Assembly (NCBI RefSeq): GCF_950023065.1 | Contig: NC_088678.1 | Span: 34,648,580 to 34,712,579 of the forward strand | DNA length: 64,000 nucleotides | Origin: Planococcus citri | Taxonomy: Eukaryota > Arthropoda > Insecta > Hemiptera > Pseudococcidae | Direction of reading: 5' to 3' | Shown here: one piece after another, positions 35,001 to 48,840 of the stretch | How the letters are laid out: each line of letters starts with the position of its first letter | Position numbering within the stretch: the stretch's first letter is position 1 | Position numbers and translations under genes: made by a program | Notes under the pieces: generated by a model | The model's database searches: none | What the model was told of the DNA's origin: nothing | Seen by the model: the letters and a program-made list of their open reading frames with translations, nothing else

Positions 35001-37779
35001 GAAAATTTCGAGTTCCCTATACACAAAAATACCATGTTGGTAGGAATTAGATAACAAACTCACCGTATTTAATTTTTCCTTGGTAAAAGCTCATTGTGTA
35101 TTTTCTCATTTATTTTGCAATAGGTAGGTAGTTATTTTAATTATAAAGTTATATAATACCTACCTTAAATAAATACGAAAATTCGGTGCAAATTTTCATA
35201 GAAGTTAACTACCTACTTATTTCAAGTTTAAAAAGCGATAAAATTTATTCCTACGGCCAAAATTTTGCAATAAAATTACAAGCGAAACGTTTAAAATTTC
35301 GTAATTTTTAATTTACAAATATAATGCCAACAAAAAGTTGAAATTTCTTTCCTGTTTTGATTAAGCAACGAAATGAATATGAAAAAAGAAAAAACCGCGC
35401 CGAAAATCACAATATCTACCTAGCTTTTATAATGTGAAGCAATCACTTCGTTGCGACTACTTTCTGAAGAAAAGCAAAAACTTTTTAATGAATTTACCAT
35501 TTCAAAAAAAAAAAAAAAAAAAAAAAAAACGACTGCTAGAATCTTGCTGTTAGCGAAAGAACTTCTTTCATCTTTCATTTCCATCTTTTTTTCTCAGTTT
35601 AAAAATTTATAATTTAGTCATTGTTTTCACATGGAATTTGAATATCAAAATCTTTTTCCCGATTCGCCTCTTGACTAAATTGTAAGTGAGGAAGTCAAAG
35701 AAGGGCGAGGGAAAGACATTAAAGCGAGACTTTTGGATTTTTTCTACTCTCGTCATCAAGTTTTTTATTACAGGAATGAAATTTTATTCAAAAGTATTTA
35801 CGTTCTGAAAAAAGGTTAATTTTACATTTTTTTTTTAAAAAACCAGTGGAAAGTTATACGAATTTTTACACACATTGTTGACTAGAATGCTCGATAATGT
35901 GAGTAAAAATATAACAATGTAACGTACTCGTATTGTTTAGTTTTGAAAAAAATCTGCTAAGAAATTCTCACCGAAAGTTAATGTTGAATGGTTCGTCGTC
36001 GCAGATGTAGTAGGTATATACTATGAAGAGGTAAAAATGTACTTACCCCGCTCGAGCAAAGAGTCAGTGGTAATAAGGAAGTCTCGGCATTTTTTCTTTT
36101 ATATAGCTTATATATGTCCTCTTGCCTTGCCTATCGCCATCAGTTACCAGGTTTTTTCATCTCGTTGTTTCAGTGGGAGGTAAACTAGGTCAGCCAAGTT
36201 CAACTTTTCTCATAATCATTCTTGCGAAAAATATTTGTGGTAAGTATATAGCAAAGTGTGAAATTATTTTTAAAATTTATTCCAATGAGTAGAATTTTAT
36301 AAGCCCATGTCCCAAATAAACAAATTCAATCCAGGTAGTCGCCGTTGGCGTTCATTTTAATTTTTTTAAAAGCTTCGAATGAAGTCTGCTAAATATGAAA
36401 TTTAAGCAGAAAAATTTTCAAAATAAATAACAGAAACCTGAGAAGGTTGCGTTATATGTACCTATTTTAAAATTAAATTGTTGAATTTCGCGTGAAATCT
36501 GTTTTTGGAGCGCGTATTTTTATGATATTTATAGCACTGTGTATTTCTTATTTAATGCTGAAGAAATAGGTACCTACCTACCTACGATGGTTTTCTCCTC
36601 CCTCTCTTTCTCGTTCCATTCTGATTAAATCGAGATATGCTATATGTATTAATAAAGGTACCTGCTGCTTATCCGTTGCTTTTTTTTTTTGGATTTTCTT
36701 TAACGAAAATTATCGCCGCTGAGAATTGGTGTTGAAAGTTGCAGAATGTAGGAACGCATTTTGATAACCCCTTATTTCATTACACCTTCGGCACGGCACA
36801 GGGAACGTGTATTTTTATTTTCTAAAGCCCATTCTTACTTAACACAATGTCTACTTACATTCGTGCTTCCTATGGTGAAAAATGTTCCGTTCTCGATAAT
36901 CTCGGTTTTTCATTTTCTTCAGTTTAAGATTGATGAGTCTTACGCATTATATAATATTGGCCTATAATATCCGAGCATTATCCGTTGTTATATTACATCA
37001 CGATCGTTGAACATCTTAAATCATTTGATAGAAATATATAATCGGATTCATGTCGTAGGCGTGAATTTTACTAGTTTATATAAGATTTCAATTTGTTGCA
37101 GACAAACGAATGTTTTTTTTTGTCGTGCCAAAATCCGCAATTTGAACAGAAATAACTTCTGTTGAGAACTTCTTTATTTTAATGGGGGAGGGGGGTATCG
37201 ATGACGGAAGGTATCCCGATCTGTAGAAAAATTGGCCTATATGTCTAGGAAAATTTCGACTTGATCAAATTGATGCGGAGAGACCTCTCGAATTAATTGG
37301 TGGTGCAGGTTTTAAATTTCTTGAAGTACGAGCAAATGTGTTACATACAATCACAAATTAGAGGCTAAATAAGTAGTGAAAGTAAGAACAACGGCATTTT
37401 AGGACCCACATTTTTTTTTTTTTTTGTTGTCAAAAACACCTCAAAATCCCGAAATTTGTGATTAAGTACCTAATTTTGGCATTGGCTCCATTTCTAGGGA
37501 CGAATACTATACATATATAGAGGTTTTTGAGAGGAAGAGGGAGGAGAGGAATTGACTGAAAATTTGCCGATGGCTATAGAGAAAAAATATCAATTTTTCC
37601 AATTGATATCATATTCATATGACTTGTAAAAATTTTCATTTTCTGTTTTGGATGTTTGGAGCCAATGTTATTTTTTTAAAATTTTAAAACAAGAATGCAA
37701 GGGTGAACATTTTTGAAAATCTGATTTTGAGAGGCCTAATAATAAGGTTGTTTTTTTTTTTTAGGAAGTTGATGTTGAA
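32053..37779. other. Gene-free stretch
   Basis: No family homology was recognised. About 34380-34455 is a dispersed-repeat member. A long A-run lies at about 35503-35529. About 36170-36240 has an acceptor-like TTTCAG followed 66 bp later by a strong donor GTAAGT, but all frames give no recognisable peptide. The parts 32880-33720 and 35540-37080 look single-copy with more CpG. Confidence 0.4.
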
Positions 37780-38320
37780 AAAAAAAGAAGATGGACAGGC
37801 CCTAGTGAAGCAGTCGGAGGACGAAAACTTTTAAAAATTTGTAGGTATTTTAAGAGAACTAAAAACTATATTTTTTTATGCGGGGAGTTTATTTTCTGGC
37901 TTTTAAAGTTTTAGAATTTGAAAGATTTTTTTCAAGATGTTAATTTTGAAAAAGAAAATCGGGCCCACCTGAAGGGCAACAACTCTTGAAAATTTGTATT
38001 TTGAGAAGTGAAAAAACGGGGTATTCTTTCATCTCAGACCATCTCTTTTGCCGAGCTCTTCAGAAATCGCAAGTCCGAGACAAACAGCCCTCTTTGCCTC
38101 CCCTTTCTCGATGGTCCTGATTGTTGTATCGAAAAATTCTGAAAAGCTAGTGGTTCCGTTCAGGGAAAAACTTGCATTTTTCATATGCTGTGAGTATTCG
38201 AGTGTTCCTGGAATTTTTCGATATAATTTTTATATTGGAATATTTCGAATGGCTCGAGCGAGGCGAGGGCAACAGTTTCAGAAAATTTTATTAATTTGTA
38301 AAGTAGAACATTAGAGACCC
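37780..38320. repeat. Decayed relative of the 22.6-kb hAT-like element
   Basis: The segment repeats, at irregular spacing, a phrase like GGCTCGAGCGAGGCGAGGGC, a CAACAGTTT/CAACAACTC word, GAAAATTTGTATTT and GTAAAGTAGAAC (near 37800, 37965 and 38250). The same phrase structure (GAGCGTAGCGAGGGCAAAAG, TTTTGAAAA, GTAAAAGAAC) forms the interior of 22603-23383. Termini and target duplication are not recognisable here. Confidence 0.4.
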
Positions 38321-38759
38321 CGTAAGATCGCGCATAAATGCGCTACCTTTGAACGGATTCATAAGTAAAAATAATAGGATATTATCTTGTAAGGTTGAAT
38401 GTTAGTGAAATGTTTTATGAAGACAGTACATAAGAATTATGAAAAATAGAATTGGAAGGAACGATGTAAAAATATGGAGATGATTGGTGACAGTTAATAT
38501 TTTACCTTTGAAGGATTGCAAATAAATGACATACATACGTATTAGGTAGGTACATGACAAAATCGAACGATTTCACAAAAAATGTCGTTTTCAACTAATT
38601 TGAGGGGTGCAATGAAAATTAACAATCAAGAAAGAGGAAGTGATATTTTTTTCCCGGGTTTGCGCAGCGATCTATGGTGATTAGGTGTGCATTTTACTAA
38701 TTTGAATATATTATTGCGGTTTTGCTGTGAATATTGATCTATACTGATTAGGTGTTGAT
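38321..38759. other. Gene-free stretch
   Basis: No gene or RNA signature was seen. A GATTAGGTGT word occurs twice (near 38678 and 38748) as a lead-in to the adjacent tandem array. Confidence 0.4.
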
Positions 38760-39612
38760 TTTATTTCAAGAATTACTTTAATCATACCTACCTCATTTTT
38801 CACTCCCTCCCCCCAAAAAAAGTTCCATGTCGAATGAAACTACAATCAATCAATTTCAAAGGTTGAAAAAGTGTACCAACGTCAGCTTTTTACGATGGAG
38901 ATTGATCACCCCCCCCCCCCCCCAAAAAAAAGTTTCATGTTGAATATTGAAAATACATATAATTGATCGCTTTCAAATTTTTACCATACTCTCCTTATTT
39001 GTCACCCCCCCTCCAAGAAAGTTCCATACTGCAATTGTAAATTACATAGTTTTTAGAATTACTTTAATCATACATACCTTATTTTTCATCCTCTCCCCCC
39101 ACCAAAAAAAAGTTCCATGTGGAATGAAACCACAATAGATTGATTTCAAATGTTGAAAAAGTGTACCAACGTCAGCTTTTTACAATGGAGATTGATCACC
39201 CCCCCCCCGCCCCCCCAAAAAAAGTTTCATGTTGAATATTGAAAATACATATAATTGATCTTTTTCAAACTTTAACCATACCCTCCTTATTTGTCACCCC
39301 TCCCCCCCAGAAAGTTCCAAACTACAATTGTAAATTACATAAGTACTTTTTAGAATTACTTTAATCATACATACCTTATTTTTCACCCTCTCCCCCCACC
39401 AAAAAAAAGTTCCATGTGAAATGAAACCACAATCGATTGATTTCAAAGGTTACCTTATTTTTCACCCCCCCCCCCCCACAAAAGAAGTTCCATGTCGAAT
39501 GAAACTGCAATCGATCGATTTTAAAGGTTGAAAAAGGGTACCAACGTCAGCTTTTTAAGTTTTTTACAATTATGATTGAAACTACATACAATTGTATGAT
39601 TTCAAAGATTGA
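38760..39612. repeat. Tandem array of about 290-bp units with C-runs
   Basis: Three copies start at about 38768, 39055 and 39352, each with AATTACTTTAATCATACATA or a close variant. Each unit is itself made of sub-units of about 95 bp opening with a C-run plus AAAAAAAGTTCCATG (or AAAGTTTCATG). It also carries GTGTACCAACGTCAGCTTTT. The third copy is rearranged and shortened. The C-runs vary in length between copies, as expected of slippage. Confidence 0.85.
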
Positions 39613-42600
39613 AGAAGTGTTGGTACAAATGTTTAGGCTCAAAGCTTTCTTCAAAACTTAGGCGGAAATCAATTATTGAGCTTTTTGACGAATATTGAGC
39701 TTTTTTGAGCTTTACAGCAAAACTATTTTTGTTAACTTTTTTCTTCAACATTCCACTTTGTTTATTGCATGACGCAAAATAAGTAAAATAACTCGAAAAA
39801 ATATTCGAACAAACGAAACGAAACAGTTTAATCAACGAAAAACATAATGCACAAAAGTACACGAAAAAATAGACCATTTGGTCGGACGAAAAATACATAA
39901 GTTACTCGAAGTACGAGATAATGATGCGAGAACATTTGCTAAAATACAGATAGGTAACCGATTCGTCGGCACGAACATCGCCGAGTATAAACGAATACAA
40001 CATGATAATTAATACCCCAACACACTTCTTTTGATGCTCTTTATAAGTGTACATATACAAGTAGGTACATGTATGAATTGAAAAATCATCTCGATCAGCG
40101 ATCATGATTTTCAACCATTTTTACGAATGTGCTAAAATTGAAAATAATAATTCGCGTAATCATTTGATAACATTTCAAAGCTTATCCGCATACAAATTAG
40201 TCAGAACTTTTGCGCAGATGGATACAGGAAGCTGTTTCGGTTATTATCTTGCATTAGTATAATTATTACGTACAATGTTCGAAAAACACCCAAAAAATCA
40301 TTTTCCGCAGCGGAAATCACAAATACGTACCAACGAATTACAGCCATGTACATCCGAACGACAGACTAAAATATGTAGATTAAAATGATCATTTTCGCTC
40401 GTATTATGTTTTTTATTATGTTCTCAACAAAGTCGTAAATTTATCCCACGATTTGAATTAACTATTTTCAATTACTTTTACAACAAATCGCGATCCGATG
40501 TGAGCTACTTCAAAGATCGAATGGACGAAAAATTTGCATTCAAAGTTTATCCTCGGTCGAGAACCCCATTGAATATAGGCATCGCAAGAAGGATTACCAA
40601 AAGTAAGTAATTTACAACTACGTATTGTAATATATTTTATGTATTTGGGAAAAGTACGAAGTAGGGTGTAAGGTGAAATGCCCATATATGGCCACCTTAA
40701 GGTTTTGAAAATTGTAATTTTCCGAAAGTAGATCCTTGAAAGATAAAGAATAAAATGTATGATTGTACATTTTTGTACCAGAAGTTGTTTCTAATAATTT
40801 GGAGATGTTTTTGTTAATTCAAATTTGTTGCATGCGGTAATTAAACACAGTGATCAACTATTAGCTAAGAACATTTTTTCATGTTCACTAGATGGTCAGT
40901 GGCAAATTCAGTCATAATTTTTACTTTTTTTAAAATTTCAAAAAAACAATTCGCATCGCTGAACTCTTCTCTTTTGAAACATTAAAGCAAATCCCAAAAC
41001 GAATCCAATCCCGAAGTGAAAAAATTTCAAACCCGAAATCGTTTCGGTCCCACAGCTCTGTGTTAGGGTACCACTAAATGCGATTTCCAAAGTCCTGGTA
41101 AAGGATAAGACAAAAAGATTTTTGATAAAATAAGAATTTTTAGGATAGATTGGTGATTTTGTCAGCAAATTAATAATTTTGCCGACAAATTCTGAATTTT
41201 AAAAATATGGAAGGGGGTGATACCTCCCTAATATCTGCCTTTGATAAGTAAACAATACTTCAACTGTCATCGCTTTTTGAAGACCATTTTGACAAATTGT
41301 AAATGAGAAAAAATAAATTTTGTGGTCCCCCAGTTATTTGAGAAACTATTCAGTTCCTGATCAAAAATTTCATTTCATGAAAATGGACTCTGTTCGTGAG
41401 AATTTTCAATAAAAAGATCAAAACCCAACCAGCAAGATGAGTGTTGGTCTAGTACAATACGCTAATTAAGTAGACACCATAAATTAAGGTAGGTAGGTAG
41501 GTATCTCAGTTTTGAAGACTACATCATTCCCTCTCACTTCTCATCTTCCTATACATTCAGGTACCTATTTTTAAAGGTTGTACTGTCGATGTCGATTAAA
41601 GGTATTTATATGTTCTGTTCACGTTCTCTACGTACCACTAATGCTACTTTGAATGCGTCATGTTATACACTGCCTTTTGCTGGCATGATTGCCAGCATAA
41701 GCTTCCGATTGCCTAATTACAGAGCTTTTACGCAAAGGTATTTGTAGTATGTACGTATACGACAGCTGTGACAGTTGTGTATCGTGTTTTTTCTCTTTTT
41801 CTCTCTCCCCCTCTGAGCCCCCTTCAAGTTGCAAACCATCCGAATCATTTGAGATTCTCTTTTTGATGTTTAAAGGTAGGTAAGTGGTAGGAAAACGTTG
41901 GAAATATTTTAACGCCGCATTAGAACAGTTATCGGAAACGGAATTGCAAAATTTTTACTTTTCTTTGACATGGCTGACGTCGTGTTTCCTTTAGTATTTT
42001 TCTTTCATTGTGATATTGTCACGAATATTCTATCGCAAATTCGCAATCGAACCGAGCGATAGTAAAGCTTGATAGGTTGGAATTCGCATAATATAAGCTG
42101 CTATCATTGACTTTTTTAATATCGTATGAAGCTCGTTACTTTTTTCTTTCTTTTTACCCTTCAGAATTTATGTACTTGCTCGATTTATTTGAATATTTTC
42201 CACCAATAAAGTAGACAAAGTTGCAACGGAAACAGTCGGTAAAATAAATTATAGGTTATTCGGTTCAAGAGATTATCAGAAACTTATTAATGATAAGTTC
42301 GTGAATACAAGGCTTTCGTACTCAAGTAAGCATAATCGATTACATAATGTATAATTTTTTCCACCCAACGTAATACTCACTTTGAATGTTCTCACCTTTT
42401 CTTAAGTTTTCTATATCTTTTGTATTGACAAACTTTTGTAATTTTTTTTTTTTTTTTTCGCTATACCTAATCTTGTATTATTCATTACCCGCGAACATTT
42501 ATAACTCGGATGCTTCACTTAAACAATAAAATTAATTAAAATTTTCCAAAAGTTTTAAAACTCGTGAAAGAATATTCTTTAGAAAGAATTCAAAAATTTG

Positions 42601-43430
42601 CAGTATGCTTTCTAAAAATCACTTACTCGTGAATTATTTTCTTCAAGATTCATATTCCAGATAGAAGATTTTCTTGGAATTTTTTTACCTACTCGTTGTA
42701 TTCAACTTTGAACAAATACAATCGAGTTTGAAGATTGATTCGACGTTGAACAACGTAGCGTTCTTTGTCGCGCAGAACTTCATGCATTCAATTTAACTTT
42801 CTAAATCAATAGAAAAAAAAGTTGAAAATAAAAACTCGTCGAGTTTTTCCCGTTTTTATATTAAATTTATTTATTTATTTTAAAATTAGCTGATTCCGCG
42901 TGTATATTTTATAGATTGAGGCGGAAAACGGGGAAAAATATCGAGAAAACTTTTATAAGAATACTTGCATAGTATAATTGACTTTTTTCATTAATATGCA
43001 TTTTTCGAAATGGGTAGAGGTGTACTTGGTGGAATTATTGATTGTTTTTTTTTTTTGGCTTTCTCACCAGGCGCAGAAATATTATTTTTCTTGTCTAACA
43101 GGAGCGAGTAGATACGTAGGAATTGAAAAACCAAAACCTCTCGAGAAGTAAAGCACTCTCCAAAGGTACCTATCAAATTTCAGCCAGCTAGATTATATAT
43201 TTTAAAAAGGCTCCAGCAAGCTGACGAAATCAAAAATGGTACACATCCGCCCTCCAAACGTACGTACATCTACTTGCCAGTTTGGAGAGATGGGAACATG
43301 ACACAAGTTTTTTCAATTTACAAAAAAAATTATCTAATAAAAATTGTCTTTCCTATAAATGTCTCCAAAACGTTGATTTTGAAGTATGTCTATCTATGAA
43401 GTCGACTGCATGGTGGTTTAAAATGGTTTT
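39613..43430. other. Gene-free stretch, mostly unique-looking
   Basis: No gene family or RNA gene was recognised. The parts 39900-40690 and 41580-42960 look single-copy with CpG-bearing words. The only simple repeats are a short GGTA run near 41490-41503 and T/A runs such as the one near 42440-42458. Confidence 0.4.
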
Positions 43431-43810
43431 GAAGCTTCCAGCTACTTTTTATAAATTTCAATTTTTCAAAAAACGCCATACAACCTTTCCAAAAGTCGCT
43501 GGAGGCTCCAAAACGACTTGAAGTATTAGTTTGCAGAATGAATTTCAGCTTTCCATCTCCATTTTGATGAAACTTTGAGAAATTTCAAGTTTCAAAAATC
43601 TAATGGAGGCTCCGGTAATTTTCAAAAATTTGCTAGAGGCTCCAAAACGACTTGAAGTCCATCTTCAGTTGACTTCGTAGCGTATTGAAATTAGTTTGCG
43701 AAATAAATTTCGACTTTTTAACTACACTTGATGAAATTTTGTGAGAATTTCGAGTTTAAAAAATCTGTTGGAGGCTCCAGAACTGCTCAAAACGGGTTGA
43801 AACAGTTTCC
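43431..43810. repeat. Irregular local repeats of a TGGAGGCTCC phrase
   Basis: GGAGGCTCC occurs near 43500, 43603, 43632 and 43770, linked to TTCAAAAA(T/A) and CAAAACGACTTGAAGT-type phrases. The same family appears near 24735, 48820 and 54240-54420. The frame 43282-43521 runs through it and is not a gene. Confidence 0.55.
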
Positions 43811-44449
43811 AATCGATTTGGAAGGTCGAGAATAGGGCATATCCTAAATTTCAACTTTCTTGGTCGATTTGGTAAGATTTTGATTTTCCCCCTCATTTTT
43901 GGCCTAATTTGATTTTCAAAAATTCACCAAAAATCGAAAAAGACACTTTAGCACTTGAAATTTTGACAAGTGATGAATTTTTGCCTGATCTTTCGATTTC
44001 ATGCAAGTGCCATGTTGGAACGCAAAATCTGCTATTTCGGCTGACCTGACAATCAAAATGACCGCCATTTTGTCAGTATAGGGCCACTTTTTTTCGAGGA
44101 CAAGGGCTAGAAATGTTCTTTAGGACTCCATATTATTTAAGAAAAAAGTTGTCCCGGAGGATTGACCGGGGGTGCAATAGATACTTATGCGTGCCCCGCG
44201 ATCTGTAACATAACATCCTGGCTTGCGAAGATGAGACTAAGTATAATGCAACCGTTTCACAGAGGAGAAAATCTGCAGTTTTGAAACCATATTTTGAAAC
44301 GATTTGAAACAATTCTGGTATTGAGATGGTTTCTAGTAGGTATGTTTTGAAATCGTCTGGAAACTGTTTCAAAGCCATTTATTCAATTTTGAACGGATTT
44401 AAAACACTGTATGTATGTTTCAAGCACTCAGGCAACCTCTAGAAGTCTA
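43811..44449. other. Gene-free stretch
   Basis: A member of the dispersed ACCAAAAATCGAAAAA/TTAGCACTT family lies near 43920-43965. No gene was seen. The frame 44133-44378 (minus) has no recognised domain. Confidence 0.4.
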
Positions 44450-44640
44450 GAGGCCAGGCAGACAGGCAGGTAGACGACCAGGAGAAGCTAAACAGGTAGG
44501 TCAATGACCTCAAGAGAACAGTCAAATGGGTCTAGGACCGTGAGAGGCCAGAAAGGCAGACAGATGGTCTTGGAAAGCCATACGAACGGGTCAATGACCT
44601 TGAGGGTGCAGACAAGCAGACAGACGACTTTGAGAATCTC
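44450..44640. repeat. Degenerate GACAGACAGACGAC minisatellite
   Basis: Degenerate units combine (AG)GCAGACAGACGAC, CTTGAGAGGCC and a GGGTCAATGACCTTGAG segment with a period of roughly 60 bp made of two half-units. The frame 44488-44679 (minus) simply follows this period. Confidence 0.65.
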
Positions 44641-47600
44641 GATGAAAATGGGCCTCTGAGTTTTGGAATCCTGAAACAAATTTTTTGCTCAATCTCACCA
44701 AAACACTCAATAGTGATACAGCGTATTAGTCTGGTTTTGTTTTCTTATATTGAATAACAAAGAGAACTCTTCAACTGACACACTCCTTATCTTTTAAGGC
44801 CAAAGTTCATTTTTGGATTTTTGGCAAAAAAAAAAACATTCCAAAATTTTCTTAATTTCTTTTCTCGAAGAAAATAGAGCAGTGTAAATTATGGTTTCAT
44901 TTCACCCTCTCCTCAAAACTTTGTATAATTACCTGCAGTTTCACGCTATATTCTGAAGCCTTCAAAAAATTTCCAATATCCTCCAAAAATTCCTGGAAGG
45001 ACCAAAAATGAACTGAGGCACCTGTAAATTCAGTTGGTGCTGATTGTTCACTCTCTTTATCATTTTAGGCAATTTCCAAAATATTCTAGGAATACCAGCT
45101 CAAAACTCAAAAGTGGAATTTTAAAACTGGAAAAATGAGAAAAAAACTTGATTTTCTTAAAACGAGTTTTTTTTTAAAGATATTGTCTGATATGTTTGTA
45201 TAACTCAACCATCAAAACACAATCAGTTTTTGACCGCTTTGGTGCTCCCAAAAATATTCAGGATTTCAATGGCACCCCTTCTTTGGAAATTTGATTTTTT
45301 TCTACAACGGGAACAATTTTTCAAAAATTCACTTTTGATTAGGTACCTTCTCCTGGAATTTCAAGAAAACTATTCGAAATGGTCAAGAAAGTATCCAATA
45401 AACACCAAAAAGTTATTGCTGCTCAAGTTCATCTTGGGCTCTTTTGGAGCAATTTGATATTCTAGAGAAAAATAAGAACTCGCTGGAGGCTTCAAATAGC
45501 ACAAATTTCGATTTTGCTCCCTTTAGTGAGGTCAAGTGTGGGACTTTTAAAAAGAAAACATGCTCTTTTCAAAATGAAATCAGCTGATAATCGAAAGCAT
45601 TATATACAGGTACCTACCTAATGCATTCAAGTACCTGATATAATTTGCAACACTGATTCAAATTATTCACAGCACCGTCAACCTAACGATGTGAACAAGA
45701 TTCAGTCCGAATGCTGTCAGTTTCTACCATCAGAATGAAATCGCTTCACATATCTGCGCCGTCAATGGTCAAACAAATCGAGTGAAACGTAAGCAACAAA
45801 GCCGAAATGTCATTCACACTTTACCAACGGACTGGTGGTTTGAATTCTCGCACATAACGGAGGCATTTGTACAACACCGAATCTATCGAATACAGGAGCG
45901 AGCAGGAGCAGTCGAGCCTATAAAATGAAATAACTGCATAGATAGAGAGAGAGAAAAAAAACGAAAAAGCAACACAAAAAACCCAGCATCCAACATGTGA
46001 ATTCCCACGACTATTGATCAAATTGTCCGAACATTTGGGCGCCAAATTATAAGCACGGACGCGGACACCGAGTGAAATTTTATGCTGGTCGCAGAAGGGG
46101 AAATTTTTTCTTGTATCATATCATTTGTTATTGAACTAATACGTCCGGCAAAATACGCGGATTTCGCGGAGCCGTCGCACGTCGGAAATATTAGGGGCTC
46201 GCGGAGTGTCAGATTACACAACAAGAGTGCTCCTATACCATAGTGTACGTCTATGTATTTGTATATGGCGAAAGTCGCATGGTTTTAGCGGCTATACGTA
46301 GGCTACGTACGTACTACACGCAGCACACTGTGCAAAACTCTTTTTCTTATGATAAATGACATCAACGTTGCCAACTGAACTATAACAAACGATGATAAAT
46401 ATTTTTTTGTACGTTCTCAGTTATACGAAAGTAGTTGTATAACACTGGTCTTGTATCTGCGGTACTCGTTGATAAATGTTTGTAAATTAAGGGGGCCTCG
46501 TTTTTTTTCCAGACTAATACCATAATTTCACGTCATATTTGCGACCGGAGAGTGTACATGAGAAAACGGACGGACGCTGTTTTTTAAATAAAGCTCGACG
46601 ATTCGAAAAAAAAAGTTTATTTTAATTCGTTAACGCGACTGAGCTTCCCCCTTGCTCCATCCCTATATAGGCTCAACTATATAGCGACCGGAAATTTCGT
46701 TACATTTTGATGACCTAATAATAAGATAAGACTTTTGCTTTTCCTCCCTCCCCTCTCCTTCCTTTTCCTTTGATTATGGTTATAACCTTGTTAGAAGATT
46801 ATCATGTCGAGATATATGATGCAGACTATAGGATAACTGAAAATGAAAGATATTTAAAAAAATGCAATTCACTATATAGGAAAATACCATTTAACTTTGT
46901 TGGCGAGTAGCCGACGACGCGATGTTTGGTCATTTTAACCGTCTCGATTTTACCCAGCGTAAAGTTTTTCGATCACACGTACCACCGAAGTTTTACCCGT
47001 CGAATATGTTTTGTGGAAAAAAGTTTAAATTGTTACAGGAATTTAACATGTTTGAACCCAAAAACTAGCGCACGTTTTGAATTCATGGCTGTAAGGTTTA
47101 CGCTGGTGAACCGAAATGTGATTCTCAAACAGTTTGTTGTAACGTGAAAATAAAGGTTGAAAAAAAAATCTGAAAATACTTTGATGACTTGAAGCACTCG
47201 TGATCTTTCCTTAAACTGTAAAATATTATCTACGCTGTCTGTGCTTTTCAAATTGTCGAATACAGCGTTACAAAGTCACAAAGAATACGCATTATCACGA
47301 TAAACGGTAATTTTGTAAAATCTCAAAATCTTGCAATATTTGAGAAAATCTAAAAAATTTCATCTGAGAAATGAGATTTTTTAAAATGGCACTATTTTCC
47401 TCAATTTGTATGGTTTTTAACGGAGATCTGTTCTGTTCAAGAAGGAGATACGTGACGATGAAGGTGGCTCTCATACCTACTCAATGGATGATTTTTTTTT
47501 TTTTCAATTTTATCGGTCTCAATAACTAAATTACTTGATGCATTTTGACCGAAACATGAGAGCTAAAAATTTCCGCCCAAAATACAATTTGAACTCATTT

Positions 47601-48840
47601 TCAAGGCCACGCCCCCCCCCCCCCAAAAAGACTGTAATATAATTACGAATAATTTGAAATACATTGTGTGTCATCTTCATCAAGATGTCTTATAGATTGA
47701 TTTTTCTCAATTTTCAGAAAGATATAGAAGTTTTTTGACAGATTGCATGAGAGAGGATGAAGAAAATGCCCTCAAAATTGTAAAACTGAGCGTTTCTGTC
47801 ATTTTTGAATATTTTGCCATAATTTTCAATTCATTTGACTTTTATAGAGCAGACTTTACAAAAAGAGCCTATTTTTTGAGGTGACTGACAAAATTCTCCT
47901 AAAAATTTTCTGAAACAGTCAAGTATGTGACACCTACCAACGTTGAAGGGGTAGAGGCACCAAAATAGTATTATTTTCATCCATGATGAAACATCTTGTT
48001 GCAAAGCCAACTTTTATTGACTTCAAAATCAGAATTCATCAGATAGGTATGTACTATGTACCTACATAAATATTGTGAAGGGTATAATAATGTGTGCTCA
48101 AAATTGAAAACTCCTACATACAATGATTCGTTCAAAGGATTTGAGAATCTTCTTCATTTCTGAATTAAAAACTTATGGCCTTAGAAACCTGAAGCCATCA
48201 GTCCCTCAGCTCAATATTTCAACAAATGTGCACTTACGTACATATGTACGAGTACTTACAATTAGTGTACTTTGGAATAAAGTAAGTAGGTATAGGTATG
48301 CTTTAGCAATGTTTTGTTCAACATTTGAAAAATTGGATCGAGAAATTACCAGAAATAAACAAAAAAATGCTTGCAAATCTCAAAAAAAAAAATCAAGATC
48401 TCAAATCTAGGAAAATGTCAGATTTCAAATACGTTTTGACAATGAATTTTATTCTGCTAAATTGCTGAATAATTCGTGTTTTTTAAAAAACAATATTAGT
48501 ACTTACTCATCTACCAGCTGCCGATGAGGATTTTTAGAAATTTAGAGTTTCTGCATTTACATGTTAATTTGTAGGCAGAATTTGAATATTTTCCACTAAA
48601 CGTCCCCATTCCCTCACTGCAAAAAATGATCCCAAAGTTTTGGATGAAGAAAAAAAATTGAAAAAACGTACAAAAATACACCACCAAGACAAATGTTAGT
48701 TATTTAATTTAATTTTTTGATTTTTGATGCTTGAGTTCTAATATATAAAAATGAATTTGGTTCATTTCTTATTTTTGGTTTTTCGATCAAATCGATTTGG
48801 AGGTAGTTTTGGAAACTTTCAGAGCTTCCAGCAGGTTTTT
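44641..48840. other. Gene-free stretch with one CpG-richer part
   Basis: About 44795-45015 holds dispersed-family members (AAAGTTCATTTTTGGATTTT and CCAAAAATGAACT). About 45640-46720 looks single-copy and CpG-richer. The overlapping minus-strand frames 45821-46045 and 46018-46224 there have mixed composition but no recognisable domain or splice context. The rest holds only short A/T and C runs (near 47490 and 47611). Confidence 0.35.

Noticed and set aside
36170..36245. Internal exon between TTTCAG and GTAAGT
   Set aside because: The 66-bp interval gives no recognisable peptide, and such splice-site pairs occur by chance in AT-rich DNA.
46018..46224. Minus-strand 68-codon frame as an exon in a CpG-richer region
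   Set aside because: The composition is mixed, but no domain, supporting splice site or partner frame was found.
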